Shown: positions 1 through 8,835, counted from the first letter of the stretch. The stretch is 55,969 nucleotides of DNA from Methylobacterium pseudosasicola (GCF_900114535.1 NZ_FOTK01000039.1:1-55969); one strand, 5' to 3'. Notes: a model not told the origin generated them from the sequence alone. A program made the numbers and translations.

Positions 1-324
1 GCCTTCCAGACTTACGTCGAGCGCGTGCTCGTGCCCGAACTCGCTCCCGGCGACATCGTCGTGATGGACAACCTCGGCAGCCACAAGGGCCCGGCGGTAC
101 GTGCCGCCATCGAAGCGGCAGGCGCGCAGTTGCTGTTTCTCCCGCCCTACTCGCCCGACTTCAACCCGATCGAGATGGCCTTCTCGAAGCTCAAGGCGCT
201 GCTGCGCAAGGCCGCCGAGCGCACTGTCGAGGGATTGTGGGCAGCCATCGGACGGCTCATCGACACCATCACGCCCGATGAATGCGCTCACTTCTTCACA
301 GCCGCCGGATATGAACCAGATTAA
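1..324 (+). CDS. IS630-family transposase, C-terminal part (cut by window edge)
   Basis: The frame is open from base 1, so the gene begins before the window; about 107 residues are visible. They hold the end of a DDE transposase catalytic domain (DDE_3 type): a VVMDNLGSHK stretch containing the second catalytic Asp, then LPPYSPDFNPIE, whose final Glu is the third catalytic acid of IS630/Tc1-mariner enzymes. The protein ends normally with TAA. Many IS630 elements split the transposase into two frames; whether this one does cannot be seen. The visible part has no frameshift, so the copy may be intact. Confidence 0.88.
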   Translation, partial: AFQTYVERVLVPELAPGDIVVMDNLGSHKGPAVRAAIEAAGAQLLFLPPYSPDFNPIEMAFSKLKALLRKAAERTVEGLWAAIGRLIDTITPDECAHFFTAAGYEPD

Positions 325-339
325 ATCGAAAACGCTCTA
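1..339 (+). mobile_element. Right end of an IS630-type insertion sequence
   Basis: The transposase stop at 322-324 is followed by a short AT-rich tail and then CGCTCTAG at 333-340. IS630 elements duplicate a TA dinucleotide, and a TA lies at 338-339, so the element probably ends there. The left end is outside the window, so the terminal inverted repeat could not be compared. The boundary is an inference. Confidence 0.5.
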
Positions 340-432
340 GCATCTCGGCGCCCCCGCTCCATCGCCGCCATCGAATGGCCAAGCTAGGTCATCACATCGG
401 CTCGCGATGCCGTCGAAAGACCGAGTCGCGCC

Positions 433-1320
433 ATGCTATCCTGGACCCGCCGCACCGCCTGCCTGAGCGCCCTCGCCGCGCCGCTGATCCTGCGCAGCGG
501 GCTCGCCCACGCCCAGGAGACCGAACTTGCACTGACCGCGATCGAGCGCCGGCTCGGCGGGCGACTCGGGGTCTCGGTGGGCACGCAGGCGGGCGTTCTT
601 CTGAGCCATCGCGTGGATGAGCTGTTCCCGATGTGCAGCACGTTCAAGGTCCTGGCCGCTGCGGCCGTGCTGGCGCGGATCGATGCGGGGACTGACTCTC
701 TGGACCGGGTCATTGCCTTCGGACCAGGCGACCTTCTGAGCTACGCGCCGATCACCCGAAAAACCCTGGACGCCGGCGGCGGCACCGGGCGGATGACGCT
801 CTCAGAGCTCTGCGCCGCCGCGCTCGAATGGAGCGACAACAGTGCGGCCAACCTGTTGCTCACGGCTTTGGGCGGACCCGAGGCGCTGACCCGCTGGCTC
901 CGCAGCATCGGCGATCCCGTCACCCGCCTCGACCGCGACGAGCCGACCCTGAACACCGCCCTCCCCGGTGATCCGCGCGACACCACCAGCCCGGCGGCGA
1001 TGCGCGACACCCTCGGGCGCGTGCTGCTCGGGTCCGTCCTGTCGGCCGCTTCGCGCGGGCGGCTGGAGGCCTGGATGGTCGCGTCCCGGACCGGGCTGAA
1101 GCGCATCCGGGCCGGATTGCCGCCGGACTGGCCCGTCGGCGACAAGACCGGCACCGGCGACAACGGCACGTTCAACGACGTGGCGATCCTGCGGCCGCCG
1201 GGCCATGCGCCGGTCTTCGCCTGCGTGTACATCACCGGCGCCCAGGTTCCGGCGGAAGCGGTGGAGGCGGCCTACGCGGAGATCGGCCGGCTCGTCGCCG
1301 CACGAGTTGGCGCAGCCTGA
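433..1320 (+). CDS. Class A beta-lactamase
   Basis: Secreted serine hydrolase that opens the beta-lactam ring in the periplasm. It has 295 residues, normal for class A. Residues 1-27 form a signal peptide with a twin Arg at 6-7 and a likely cut after AHA. All active-site boxes are present: STFK at 69-72 (nucleophile Ser69), SDN at 134-136, EPTLN at 170-174 (the Glu that activates the deacylating water), and KTG at 238-240. Cys68 precedes the nucleophile, but the residue after KTGT is Gly, so the disulfide typical of KPC/SME carbapenemases is not possible. It lies about 95 bp downstream of an IS630 end. No AmpR-type regulator is adjacent. The substrate range cannot be told from sequence. Confidence 0.93.
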   Translation: MLSWTRRTACLSALAAPLILRSGLAHAQETELALTAIERRLGGRLGVSVGTQAGVLLSHRVDELFPMCSTFKVLAAAAVLARIDAGTDSLDRVIAFGPGDLLSYAPITRKTLDAGGGTGRMTLSELCAAALEWSDNSAANLLLTALGGPEALTRWLRSIGDPVTRLDRDEPTLNTALPGDPRDTTSPAAMRDTLGRVLLGSVLSAASRGRLEAWMVASRTGLKRIRAGLPPDWPVGDKTGTGDNGTFNDVAILRPPGHAPVFACVYITGAQVPAEAVEAAYAEIGRLVAARVGAA

Positions 1321-1332
1321 TTGCAGACGACC

Positions 1333-1833
1333 ATGGCCAAGAACCCTACCAAGACGCCTGCCAAGACCACCCGCGCCACCCAGGCCCTCGACAAAGCCGC
1401 CCTGCGCTACAGCCTGCACGCCTACGCGTACGACCCGGAGGCGCCGCGCACCGGCCTTCAGGCCGCCGAGGCGCTGGGCGTCGCGCCCGGCCGGGTGCTC
1501 AAGACCCTGATGGCGGCGGTGGACGGCAAGACCGTCTGCCTGCTGGTCGCCTCCGACAAGGAGGTGTCGATGAAGCGGGTGGCGGCGGCGTTTTCCGGTA
1601 AGGCGGCCGCGATGCTCAAGCCCACGGATGCCGAACGCCTGACCGGCTACCATGTCGGCGGCATCAGCCCGCTCGGGCAGAAGCGGGTGTTTCCGACCGC
1701 GATCGATGCCGGCTCGCTGTCGGATCCGGCGGCCGAGATCCACATCAACGGCGGCGGGCGGGGGGTGCAGATCCGCCTGACCGAGGGCGATCTCGTGGCC
1801 GTCCTGGCGGCTTTGGTGGTGCCGCTGACCTGA
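1333..1833 (+). CDS. ybaK: Cys-tRNA(Pro)/Cys-tRNA(Cys) deacylase, YbaK/EbsC family
   Basis: Trans-editing enzyme that removes cysteine wrongly attached to tRNA(Pro). The 166-residue protein shows the YbaK fold signatures: a Lys-rich N-terminus, the LHAYAYDP strand, a lysine-containing LLVASDKEVSMKR segment and the GGISPLGQKR motif near the substrate pocket. A TTG at 1321 directly after the beta-lactamase stop is in frame, but the ATG at 1333 gives the usual N-terminus for the family. The 12-bp spacing from the beta-lactamase gene suggests possible cotranscription, though the functions are unrelated. Confidence 0.9.
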   Translation: MAKNPTKTPAKTTRATQALDKAALRYSLHAYAYDPEAPRTGLQAAEALGVAPGRVLKTLMAAVDGKTVCLLVASDKEVSMKRVAAAFSGKAAAMLKPTDAERLTGYHVGGISPLGQKRVFPTAIDAGSLSDPAAEIHINGGGRGVQIRLTEGDLVAVLAALVVPLT

Positions 1834-1902
1834 TCGCCCCGGGCGTAAGCGACCGTTTACCCTGTTCCCCCACCCTGCCGCCGGAACGGGGACGGGTGCG
1901 GC

Positions 1903-2265
1903 ATGCGGGTGACGGGGCGACACGCAATCGGGACGGCGCTCGGCCTCGCCCTGCTGGTCGCCGGGCACGCGGCTCCCGCGGCGGATCTGGACGTGCGCGG
2001 CAGCTACGAAACGGTCACCCGCGGCAGCCTGCGCTTCTTCCCGCGCAGCGACGGGATCGATCGCCGCCCGGTCTACAGCCTTCGCAGCCGGGCGGTGCCG
2101 GTAGGCTGCACGCCCCGCCGGGTGCCGGTGCCGACCAACGCGCCGGACGATCCGAGCTATGTCGGCTCCGAATACGGCCTGTCGCATCCGAGCTATTACG
2201 GCTTCACCCCGCCGCCCGGCGTCGACGATCCGTTCGGCCGGTCGCTCCTGCCCTATTGCCCCTGA
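1903..2265 (+). CDS. Small secreted protein of unknown function
   Basis: A 120-residue protein with a clear Sec signal peptide (residues 1-26, cut near APA-ADL). The mature part is Pro, Tyr and Arg rich with two Cys (in VGCTPRR and the C-terminal LPYCP), which might form a disulfide. No domain is recognised. Short exported proteins of this kind, beginning with ADLD after the signal, are common in Methylobacterium-like genomes. The ATG at 1903 is chosen because it begins the signal peptide. It is followed closely by panC. Confidence 0.7.
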   Translation: MRVTGRHAIGTALGLALLVAGHAAPAADLDVRGSYETVTRGSLRFFPRSDGIDRRPVYSLRSRAVPVGCTPRRVPVPTNAPDDPSYVGSEYGLSHPSYYGFTPPPGVDDPFGRSLLPYCP

Positions 2266-2334
2266 TCCGGCGCAGCCGGGTTCCACTCCGGCGGATCATG
2301 CTCTAGATCGGCGCCCCGCCGCGGAGCCCGACCC

Positions 2335-3183
2335 GTGTCCGAATCGACCCCCCAGCGTTTCAGCGATCTTCCTAGCCTGCGCCGAAGCGTGGCCGGCTGG
2401 CGGAAGGCGGACGAGCGCATCGTGCTGGTGCCGACCATGGGGGCGCTGCACGAAGGCCATCTCGCCCTGGTGGCCGAGGCGCGGCGGATCGGCCGGCGTG
2501 TGGTGGCGAGCATCTTCGTCAACCCGACCCAATTCGGCCCGAACGAGGATTATTCGCGCTACCCCCGGGACCTTGAGACCGACCTCGCCCTGCTCGGCCG
2601 GGCTGGCGCCGACGCCGCCTGGACGCCCCACGTGGAGACCATGTACCCGCCGGGCTTTGCCACCCGGATCGATGTCGCCGGGTTGACCGAGGGGCTGTGC
2701 GGCCCGTTCCGGCCCGGCCATTTCTCCGGGGTCGCCACGGTGGTGACCAAGCTGCTGAACCAAGTCCAGCCGGATGTCGCGCTGTTCGGCGAGAAGGATT
2801 TCCAGCAGCTCCGGGTGATCCAGCAGGCGGTGGCCGATCTCGACCTGCCGGTGGAGATCCGGGGCGTGCCGACCGTGCGCGAGGCGGACGGCCTCGCCCT
2901 GTCGTCGCGCAACCGCTACCTCTCGCCCGAGGAGCGGGCGGTGGCCCCGCGGCTCCACGCGGTGCTGACCGAGATCGCAGCCGCGGCTCGCGGCGGCAGC
3001 CCGGTCGCAGGCCCGGTCGCCGAAGGACGCGCCGCCCTGGAGGCGGTGGGCTTCCAGGTGCAGTACCTCGCGGTCTGCGACGCCCGGACCTTGGGACCGG
3101 TCGAGCGGGTGGACGGACCCACCCGGGTCCTCGTCGCCGGGTTCCTCGGCCGCACCCGCCTGATCGATAACGTGGCGGTCTAA
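2335..3183 (+). CDS. panC: Pantothenate synthetase (pantoate--beta-alanine ligase)
   Basis: Cytoplasmic enzyme that joins pantoate and beta-alanine with ATP, the last step of pantothenate (vitamin B5, CoA precursor) synthesis. It has 282 residues, the normal length. Family motifs appear in order: PTMGALHEGHL (the ATP-binding HxGH), FVNPTQFGPNEDY, the FRPGHFSGV pantoate loop, FGEKDFQQL, and LSSRNRYL (the KMSKS-like loop). The start is GTG at 2335, about 8 nt after a GGAG. panB, often adjacent in other bacteria, is not in the window. Confidence 0.96.
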   Translation: MSESTPQRFSDLPSLRRSVAGWRKADERIVLVPTMGALHEGHLALVAEARRIGRRVVASIFVNPTQFGPNEDYSRYPRDLETDLALLGRAGADAAWTPHVETMYPPGFATRIDVAGLTEGLCGPFRPGHFSGVATVVTKLLNQVQPDVALFGEKDFQQLRVIQQAVADLDLPVEIRGVPTVREADGLALSSRNRYLSPEERAVAPRLHAVLTEIAAAARGGSPVAGPVAEGRAALEAVGFQVQYLAVCDARTLGPVERVDGPTRVLVAGFLGRTRLIDNVAV

Positions 3184-3225
3184 GGCTCGCCCCGCGTCCG
3201 GATGCATCGGCGAAACCCGAAGTTT

Positions 3226-3269
3226 CAAAAGGTCCGCGACCTTTTGCGGGTGCAGGGCAGCGCCCTGCA
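3226..3269. repeat. Twin-hairpin dispersed repeat, copy 1
   Basis: Two perfect palindromes lie side by side: CAAAAGGTC (3226-3234) pairs with GACCTTTTG (3238-3246) around CGC, and TGCAGGGC (3251-3258) pairs with GCCCTGCA (3262-3269) around AGC. The same pair of hairpins occurs at 21832-21874 and 35146-35188 in the opposite orientation. It lies just after the panC stop and may act as a transcription terminator or RNA-stabilising element. Confidence 0.8.
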
Positions 3270-3383
3270 ATTTTTCAAGTCCGTCAAACCTCCAGTTGCG
3301 TCAGCAGCGGGATCGCGCTCATCTTGGCCGATCACGTGGCTCCGGCCATGGTAACTGTATTTCCGCCGCGCCGAGACCCGCCG

Positions 3384-4298
3384 ATGCCGACCCCTTCGCC
3401 CGACGAGCGCGACATCGACCGGATCCGCGCCCGTCTGGCCGCCAGCCCGAGGCCGGCCGATCTCGCGGCCCGCCGCGCCCGCGTGGATGCGCTCGGGGCA
3501 AACTATCCGCTGCCGGACGATGTCCATGTCCAGCCGGCCAAAGCCCGGGACGTGCCCGCGGAATGGACCGCGACGCCGGCGGCTGACCGGGACCGGGTGA
3601 TCCTGTTCCTGCATGGGGGCGGCTACGTCTCCGGGTCGCTGGCGAGCCATCGCCACATGGTGGCCCAGGCTGGCCGGGAGTCGGGCACGCGCACCTTCGC
3701 CCTCGCCTACCGGCTCGCCCCGGAGCACCCGTACCCGGCGGCGATCGGCGATGCGCTGGCCGGCTACCGGTTCCTGCTCGAATCCGGGTTCGCGCCCGAG
3801 CGCATCGCCCTGGCCGGCGAGAGCGCCGGGGGCAGCCTCGCGGTGGCGACCGCCCTGTCGCTGCGGGCGCGGGGGATGCCGATGCCCGGCTGCCTGTGGC
3901 TCAGCTCGCCCTGGACCGACCTCGCGCTCACGGGCGGGAGCCTGGACACCAAGGCCGTCGTCGATCCGCTGATCAGCCGGGCCTACCTCGCCGAGCTCGC
4001 CACCGCCTATCTCAACGGCGCCGACCCGCGCGACCCGTTGGTCTCGCCGATCCACGCCGATCTCGCCGGCCTGCCGCCGACGCTCATCCAGGTCGGCTCC
4101 GCGGAGACCCTCCTCGACGACGCCCTGCGGCTCGCCGGGGTGGCCGCAGCCGCAGATGTGGCGGTGGAGCTGGAAGTCTGGCCGCACATGATCCACGCCT
4201 GGCACCTGTTCTACCCGGAGGTGGCGACCGGCCGGCGCTCCCTGGCGAGCGCGGGGCGCTTCATCCGGGCGCGGCTGGACGGGGCGTCCGGCACATGA
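3384..4298 (+). CDS. Alpha/beta hydrolase, hormone-sensitive-lipase-type esterase
   Basis: Likely carboxylesterase acting on short acyl esters. It shows the HSL-family oxyanion motif HGGG (in LFLHGGGYVSGS), the nucleophile elbow GESAGG, a DPLVSP segment carrying the acid, and a C-terminal HMIHAWHLF carrying the catalytic His. About 304 residues, typical of the family. Upstream in-frame starts exist (TTG 3324, ATG 3348), but ATG 3384 matches the usual N-terminus that begins just before the cap helix. The last four bases (ATGA) overlap the start of the transporter gene, so the two are translationally coupled. Confidence 0.88.
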   Translation: MPTPSPDERDIDRIRARLAASPRPADLAARRARVDALGANYPLPDDVHVQPAKARDVPAEWTATPAADRDRVILFLHGGGYVSGSLASHRHMVAQAGRESGTRTFALAYRLAPEHPYPAAIGDALAGYRFLLESGFAPERIALAGESAGGSLAVATALSLRARGMPMPGCLWLSSPWTDLALTGGSLDTKAVVDPLISRAYLAELATAYLNGADPRDPLVSPIHADLAGLPPTLIQVGSAETLLDDALRLAGVAAAADVAVELEVWPHMIHAWHLFYPEVATGRRSLASAGRFIRARLDGASGT

Positions 4299-5665
4299 CG
4301 ACCGGGACGGCGAGCCCGCGTCTCGTCGTCCTGTCATGCTGCCTCGGCATGCTGGCCATCGGGATCAACGGCACGGCGATCATGACCGCCCTGCCGACCA
4401 TCCGGCGCGATCTCGCACTGGATGCCGGTCACGTGGCCTGGGCGGTGAACGCCTATCTCGTGGCAGCCGCCGCCTGCGTGATGCTGGGGGGCGCCATCAC
4501 CGACCGGATCGGCGCTGCCCGGGCCTCCGTGGCCGGCCTGCTGCTCTTCGCCCTGGCCTCCGCCGTGATCGCGCTGGCGCGGGATGCGGACGTTCTGCTC
4601 GCCGGCCGCGCGCTCCAGGGCCTCGGTGCAGCCCTGTCGATCCCCAGCACCCTGGCGGCGATCAGCACCGCGAGCCCGCCCGAACGGCGCGCTGGGGCGA
4701 TCGGCGCCTGGGCCGGAACCCTGATGCTCGGCTTCAGCATCGGACCGCTGATCGGGGGCATCCTCACCCATCTCGCCGGATGGCGCGTGATTTTTTGGGC
4801 GGATGGGACCGCCATCGTGCTGGCGGCCTGCGGCCTGTGGTTCGCAGGACCGACCCGACCACCGGTGCCGACAGTTCGGCCGCACCGCTTCGATGGACTC
4901 GGCTTCGTCTCCCTGGCGGCCGCGATGGTTGCCACGATCTTCGCCTTGCAGGGGCTCGCCCATATCGGCCAGGCGCCCCTCCGGCTGGCCGTGCCTCTCG
5001 GGTTCGCGCTCCTGGCCTTCGCGCTATTCGTGCGCCAGGAGCGGCGCTGCACCGGGCCCCTTGTCGATTTCGGCCTGTTCACGACGCGGGGCTTCAAGCC
5101 CGCTCTGATCATCGCCACCACGGCGATGTCATGCATCCTGCCGCTGCTGCTGTTCTTCAACCTCGACGCCCAGAGACCGGACGGCCTCGGACTCAGCGCC
5201 ATCGGTGCGGGGGGCCTGCTCCTGCCGATGAGCGCGGGCCTGCTCGCCTTTGCGCTGCTCGCCCCCCGGCTCGCAGCGCGGTTCGGGGTGCGGCAGACCA
5301 TCGGGGCGGCGTTGCTGGTGGTCGCCGTGGCGGCCCTGGCTGTGGCGTGGGCCTTCGGAGCCCGCGCGCTCCCGCTTCTCGGTGTCGGGCTGTTCTGCCT
5401 CGGGGCGGGCCTGGCCGTGCCCTACGCGATCGCGCCGCGCCTGGCGCTCGCCGAGATCCCCGGGCCGCAGGCGGGCCAGGGCTCCGGCATCGTCAACAGC
5501 TGCACGCTGCTCGGCGGCAGCATCGGCGTCACCCTCGGCGCCGTGGCGTTCGGCGAGGACGGCTTTGCCCGGGTGATGCTGCTGCTGGCCCTCGCCGCCC
5601 TGATCGGGCTGCTGGCCGCCGCCCGGCTGCCGTCTGCGCGGCCGGTCGCGACTGGAAAGCCCTGA
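4295..5665 (+). CDS. MFS transporter, DHA2 (EmrB/QacA)-like drug:proton antiporter
   Basis: Inner-membrane transporter of about 456 residues with 12-14 hydrophobic helices. The loop after helix 2 carries GGAITDRIGAAR, the MFS motif A, and helix 5 carries GFSIGPLIGG, the motif C of antiporters. Such proteins export toxic compounds in exchange for protons. It is slightly shorter than a typical DHA2 protein, so the helix count is uncertain. It starts at ATG 4295 inside the end of the esterase gene, which suggests that an ester and an efflux substrate may be handled together; the substrate is unknown. Confidence 0.87.
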   Translation: MTTGTASPRLVVLSCCLGMLAIGINGTAIMTALPTIRRDLALDAGHVAWAVNAYLVAAAACVMLGGAITDRIGAARASVAGLLLFALASAVIALARDADVLLAGRALQGLGAALSIPSTLAAISTASPPERRAGAIGAWAGTLMLGFSIGPLIGGILTHLAGWRVIFWADGTAIVLAACGLWFAGPTRPPVPTVRPHRFDGLGFVSLAAAMVATIFALQGLAHIGQAPLRLAVPLGFALLAFALFVRQERRCTGPLVDFGLFTTRGFKPALIIATTAMSCILPLLLFFNLDAQRPDGLGLSAIGAGGLLLPMSAGLLAFALLAPRLAARFGVRQTIGAALLVVAVAALAVAWAFGARALPLLGVGLFCLGAGLAVPYAIAPRLALAEIPGPQAGQGSGIVNSCTLLGGSIGVTLGAVAFGEDGFARVMLLLALAALIGLLAAARLPSARPVATGKP

Positions 5666-5711
5666 CCCGGGATCCGAAGCCCGGCCTGCGGTCGGCTGTC
5701 CGTCACGAGGC

Positions 5712-5729
5712 CGTGGCCGCGAGGCCACG
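5712..5729 (+). terminator. Candidate stem-loop after the MFS gene
   Basis: CGTGGCC (5712-5718) pairs perfectly with GGCCACG (5723-5729) across a GCGA loop, a stable GNRA tetraloop. It lies about 47 bp after the transporter stop and before the porin gene. There is no T-tract, so termination is possible but unproven. Confidence 0.4.
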
Positions 5730-5801
5730 CCCGGCGTGATTCGGGCGTTCGCTGCCTTGCGTGATTGGCGGGGGGCTCCTGACCTGCTCTGTGGCCGGGT
5801 G

Positions 5802-7085
5802 ATGGGAATGCGCCCTGCCCCTGCCCTGCTGGTCCTGTCGCTCGCCGCCGCGTCGCCCGCCGGGGCGGCCGAGGACGCGATCGAGGGCATGGCCGGTCCC
5901 TCCGGCGAGCGCCTGCGCTACGACGCGAAGGGTCTGACGCTGACCTTTCCCGAGCCGGAGGTGAAGCTCCAGATCGGCGGCCGCCTGCATATCGATGCCG
6001 GCGCGGCGAGCTTCAGCCGGCCTGGCCTCGCCGCGACCTTCCCCGACACCGTGGCGGTCCGCCGCTCGTGGATCGAGCCGACGCTCACCATCGGCAAGGA
6101 TTGGGTGGTCGCCTTCCAGTACGATTTCAGCGATCCGATCCTGCCGATCAACGACGCCTTCGTCGCCTGGAAGGGGCTGCCGGACACGATCCTGACGCTG
6201 GGCAACATGAAGGTGCCCTTCAGCCTCGAATGGCTGCAGAGCAACAACGACACGCTGTTCGCCGAGCGCTCCCTGGCCAACGCCTTCGTGCCGGATCGCC
6301 GCTTCGGCTTCGCGGTCGGGCATCACGGGCAGGCCTGGACCGCCGTGGCGAGCGTGTTCGGCAACGCCGCCAGCAACGGCATCACCGGCGACGGCGTGGC
6401 GGCCGCTGGTCGGGCCACGGTGGCGCCGATCCTGGAGGAGCGCGAGACCCTGCATTTCGGGCTGGCCGGCCTCTATCAGAGCCGCGCCCGAGGCGACGGG
6501 GATTTCAGCTTCTCCACCACGCCGGAAGCCTCGTTGTTCGCGCGACCCTTCGTCGATACCGGCGACCTGCCGGACGTGGCGCGCGTGTCCCGAATCGGCG
6601 CCGAGTTCGCCTATCGCAACGGTCCGTTCCTGGTGCAGGCCGAGTATATCCGCGCCGCGATCGACCGGTTCGCCGGCCCGGGCGGGGCCGCGCCCAGCCT
6701 CGATTTCCAGGGCGGCTATGTCGAGGCCGGCTGGGTGCTGAACGGCGCGGGCCGCGCCTACGCCCTCGCTCCGCAGGGCGGCACCACCTGCGCGACCTTC
6801 AAGGGCGTCCAGCCGCGGGATGACCAAAGGGTCTCCCGGGGCGGAATCGGCGTGTTCGAGCTGTCCGCGCGCTACAGCGCCATCGAGCTGAACGCCCGGG
6901 GTTTTCGCGGGGGCACCGAGCGGGACGTGAGCCTGGGCCTGAGCTGGTACCCCGAGCCGAACCTGCGCCTGATCGCCAACGTCATCCACGGCCGCGTGCA
7001 GCCGGGCGCCGCCCAGTCCGACGCGCTGGGCACCGCGCCGTTCTCCGTGGATACCGTCCTGGGGCGTTTGCAGATCTACTGGTGA
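5802..7085 (+). CDS. Phosphate-selective porin O/P family outer-membrane protein
   Basis: Predicted outer-membrane beta-barrel channel of about 427 residues. A signal peptide (ending SPAGA-AED) starts at ATG 5802; the earlier frame start at 5736 would put 22 extra charged residues before it and is less likely. The mature protein has the OprP/OprO pattern: VKLQIGGRLHIDAG early, then RRSWIEPTLTIGKDW, a long alternating strand pattern and a C-terminal aromatic (LQIYW-end), typical for barrel assembly by Bam. The family name does not prove phosphate selectivity, and no pho regulon genes are adjacent. Confidence 0.85.
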   Translation: MGMRPAPALLVLSLAAASPAGAAEDAIEGMAGPSGERLRYDAKGLTLTFPEPEVKLQIGGRLHIDAGAASFSRPGLAATFPDTVAVRRSWIEPTLTIGKDWVVAFQYDFSDPILPINDAFVAWKGLPDTILTLGNMKVPFSLEWLQSNNDTLFAERSLANAFVPDRRFGFAVGHHGQAWTAVASVFGNAASNGITGDGVAAAGRATVAPILEERETLHFGLAGLYQSRARGDGDFSFSTTPEASLFARPFVDTGDLPDVARVSRIGAEFAYRNGPFLVQAEYIRAAIDRFAGPGGAAPSLDFQGGYVEAGWVLNGAGRAYALAPQGGTTCATFKGVQPRDDQRVSRGGIGVFELSARYSAIELNARGFRGGTERDVSLGLSWYPEPNLRLIANVIHGRVQPGAAQSDALGTAPFSVDTVLGRLQIYW

Positions 7086-7107
7086 GGCGCGCGGCTCAGA
7101 CGGCCGG

Positions 7108-8532
7108 TCAGACGGCTCTGCGCAGGACCGAGCGGAACGGCCGCCGCTCGGGCTCCGGCTCGGCGGGGGGCGGCGGGGTGGGCGCCTCGGGCGGCGGCGC
7201 GGAAAGGACCTCGGCGCGCACCGGCCGCGGAGCCGCGAAGGCCGCGCCCTGGGCGTAGGGCACGTCGAGATCGATTAGATCCGGCACGTCCGCCTCGTCG
7301 GTGACGCCGGTGGCGACCAGGCGGATGCCGGCCCGGGCCAGGGCGGGCGCCAGATCCTCGATGGCGATGTCCGACAGCCTGCGCCGGTCAGAGCCCGGCC
7401 GCAACAGCATCTCGGCCGGCACCTTGACCTGGCCGACCCCGAGCCCGGCGAGCTGGGCCACGTCAAAGCGCAGGTCGTCCGCCCGGTCGAGGCTGAACCC
7501 GATCCGGCCGCGCAGGGGCAGGAGCAGGCCCCGCTGCCCGCCATCGAGGCCGTGCCAGCTCGCCTGGGGCAGGGCGATCGCCAGCCCGGACAGGGCGGGA
7601 TCCTCCGTGACGGTGCGGGCCAGCTCCCGCAGGAGGCCCGGCTCGAACAGCGAGAGCGGCGACAGGCCGTAGGTCAGCATGGTCTCGCTGCCCCGGCGGG
7701 CGAGGTGGCGCGCCACGATGGCGGCCCGCTGCAGCATGCGCCGGTCGAGCTCGGTGGTGCGGCCGTAGCGCTCCAGAGCCGGCAGGAACGCCTCGGGCTC
7801 GATGAGCCGGCCCTCGACCCGCAGGCGGGCCAGGGCCTCGTAGGCCGTGACCTTGCGCTGGGGCAGGGTCACCACCGGCTGCAGGTGGATCTCCAGCGCA
7901 TCCGCCTCGAAGGCCCGGATGATCTCGGCCTCGCTCTCGGCCCAGGGCGCGGGCGCGCGGGGGACCGGACGGGGCGGGATCGGCCGCGGCGCCGGGGGCG
8001 GCTCGGGCGGTGTGTCCTGGACGATCGGCTGCGCGGCAAGACGCGGCTCGATCGGGGCCGCGGGCGGGATCGGGGTCGGAAGCGGCAAACGCTCGGGGTC
8101 CGGGGCCGCCTGGGCGCGCACCGGCTCCGGGCGCGGCTCGGGCCGGGCCTTGAGGCTGGCGATCTCGGAATCCTGGGTGCTCACTACCGTGGTCAGGTCG
8201 CGCACGATGCCGCTGAGCAGCCCGAGCTCCACGGTCAGTTCCTCGACTTCGGCCCGGAGCGCGGCGTCGCCGGCCTCCGGCCGCGGCGGCACGGCCGCGG
8301 TCTCGGCCTTCAACAGGCGCCGGGACAGCAGGTCCACCTCGCCGGAGAGCTTGTCGCAACGGGCCTTCAGGGTGGCGGCGCGCACCTGGGCGAGGCCGGC
8401 CGCGACGGCGGCGAGTGCGCCGAGTGCCAGGGCGCTCGTAGCCGGCGCGAACACCGCGAGCGGCCCGAGCACGACGAGCGCCAGAAGCCCGGCCGCCAAC
8501 AACCCCGCGTATCGGCGGAGGACCGGGATCAT
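7108..8532 (-). CDS. Membrane-anchored EAL-domain protein, probably catalytically dead
   Basis: The 474-residue protein has two N-terminal hydrophobic helices (about residues 8-28 and 33-50), a coiled-coil-like region (about 50-130), a Pro-rich linker (130-197), and an EAL domain (about 200-455). The EAL signature itself (YEALARL, 232-234) is kept. The DDFGTG loop is not recognisable, and the usual AEGVET segment reads ATGVTD, losing two acids. It therefore probably binds c-di-GMP or partners instead of hydrolysing c-di-GMP. The start at 8532 is chosen because it puts the first helix at the N-terminus; an earlier in-frame start would add 60 residues. Confidence 0.82.
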   Translation of the reverse strand: MIPVLRRYAGLLAAGLLALVVLGPLAVFAPATSALALGALAAVAAGLAQVRAATLKARCDKLSGEVDLLSRRLLKAETAAVPPRPEAGDAALRAEVEELTVELGLLSGIVRDLTTVVSTQDSEIASLKARPEPRPEPVRAQAAPDPERLPLPTPIPPAAPIEPRLAAQPIVQDTPPEPPPAPRPIPPRPVPRAPAPWAESEAEIIRAFEADALEIHLQPVVTLPQRKVTAYEALARLRVEGRLIEPEAFLPALERYGRTTELDRRMLQRAAIVARHLARRGSETMLTYGLSPLSLFEPGLLRELARTVTEDPALSGLAIALPQASWHGLDGGQRGLLLPLRGRIGFSLDRADDLRFDVAQLAGLGVGQVKVPAEMLLRPGSDRRRLSDIAIEDLAPALARAGIRLVATGVTDEADVPDLIDLDVPYAQGAAFAAPRPVRAEVLSAPPPEAPTPPPPAEPEPERRPFRSVLRRAV

Positions 8533-8835
8533 CGTGACAACACCTACCAGGGTTCCTGCACCGACCGTCGGGAGAAGTCCCAGTCGCTGATTCGGCGGGC
8601 GGAGACCGATTCTGCGATCTTTGTCGCCGCGCGGCTCGCCCGGCAAGGCGAGGGCATGCGAATTCCATCCTGTGTGGTGTCGGCGCCCGCGGAAACGTTG
8701 CGGAATCGCCACGGCCGGGCGGTTTGCAAGGGGTCGGACGAGGGTTGCACCGGGCGCTCATGCGAATGGGAAGAAAAGGCGCCATAAAGCGTGGCCATGA
8801 CGATTGTGACTGCCTGCGTTCTGAAGTGCGTTCCG
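8533..8835. other. Intergenic region between divergent EAL and MipA genes
   Basis: About 300 bp without a supported gene. It must hold promoters for both flanking genes. A short hairpin, CTCGCC (8635-8640) with GGCGAG (8647-8652), is the only structure seen. In-frame starts at GTG 8791 and ATG 8797 could lengthen the rightward gene. Confidence 0.5.

Noticed and set aside
802..2286. 494-codon minus-strand frame across the beta-lactamase, YbaK and small secreted genes
   Set aside because: It crosses three well-supported plus-strand genes and lacks any domain.
5703..6989. 428-codon minus-strand frame opposite the porin
   Set aside because: The opposite strand encodes a clear porin with signal peptide; this frame has no motif.
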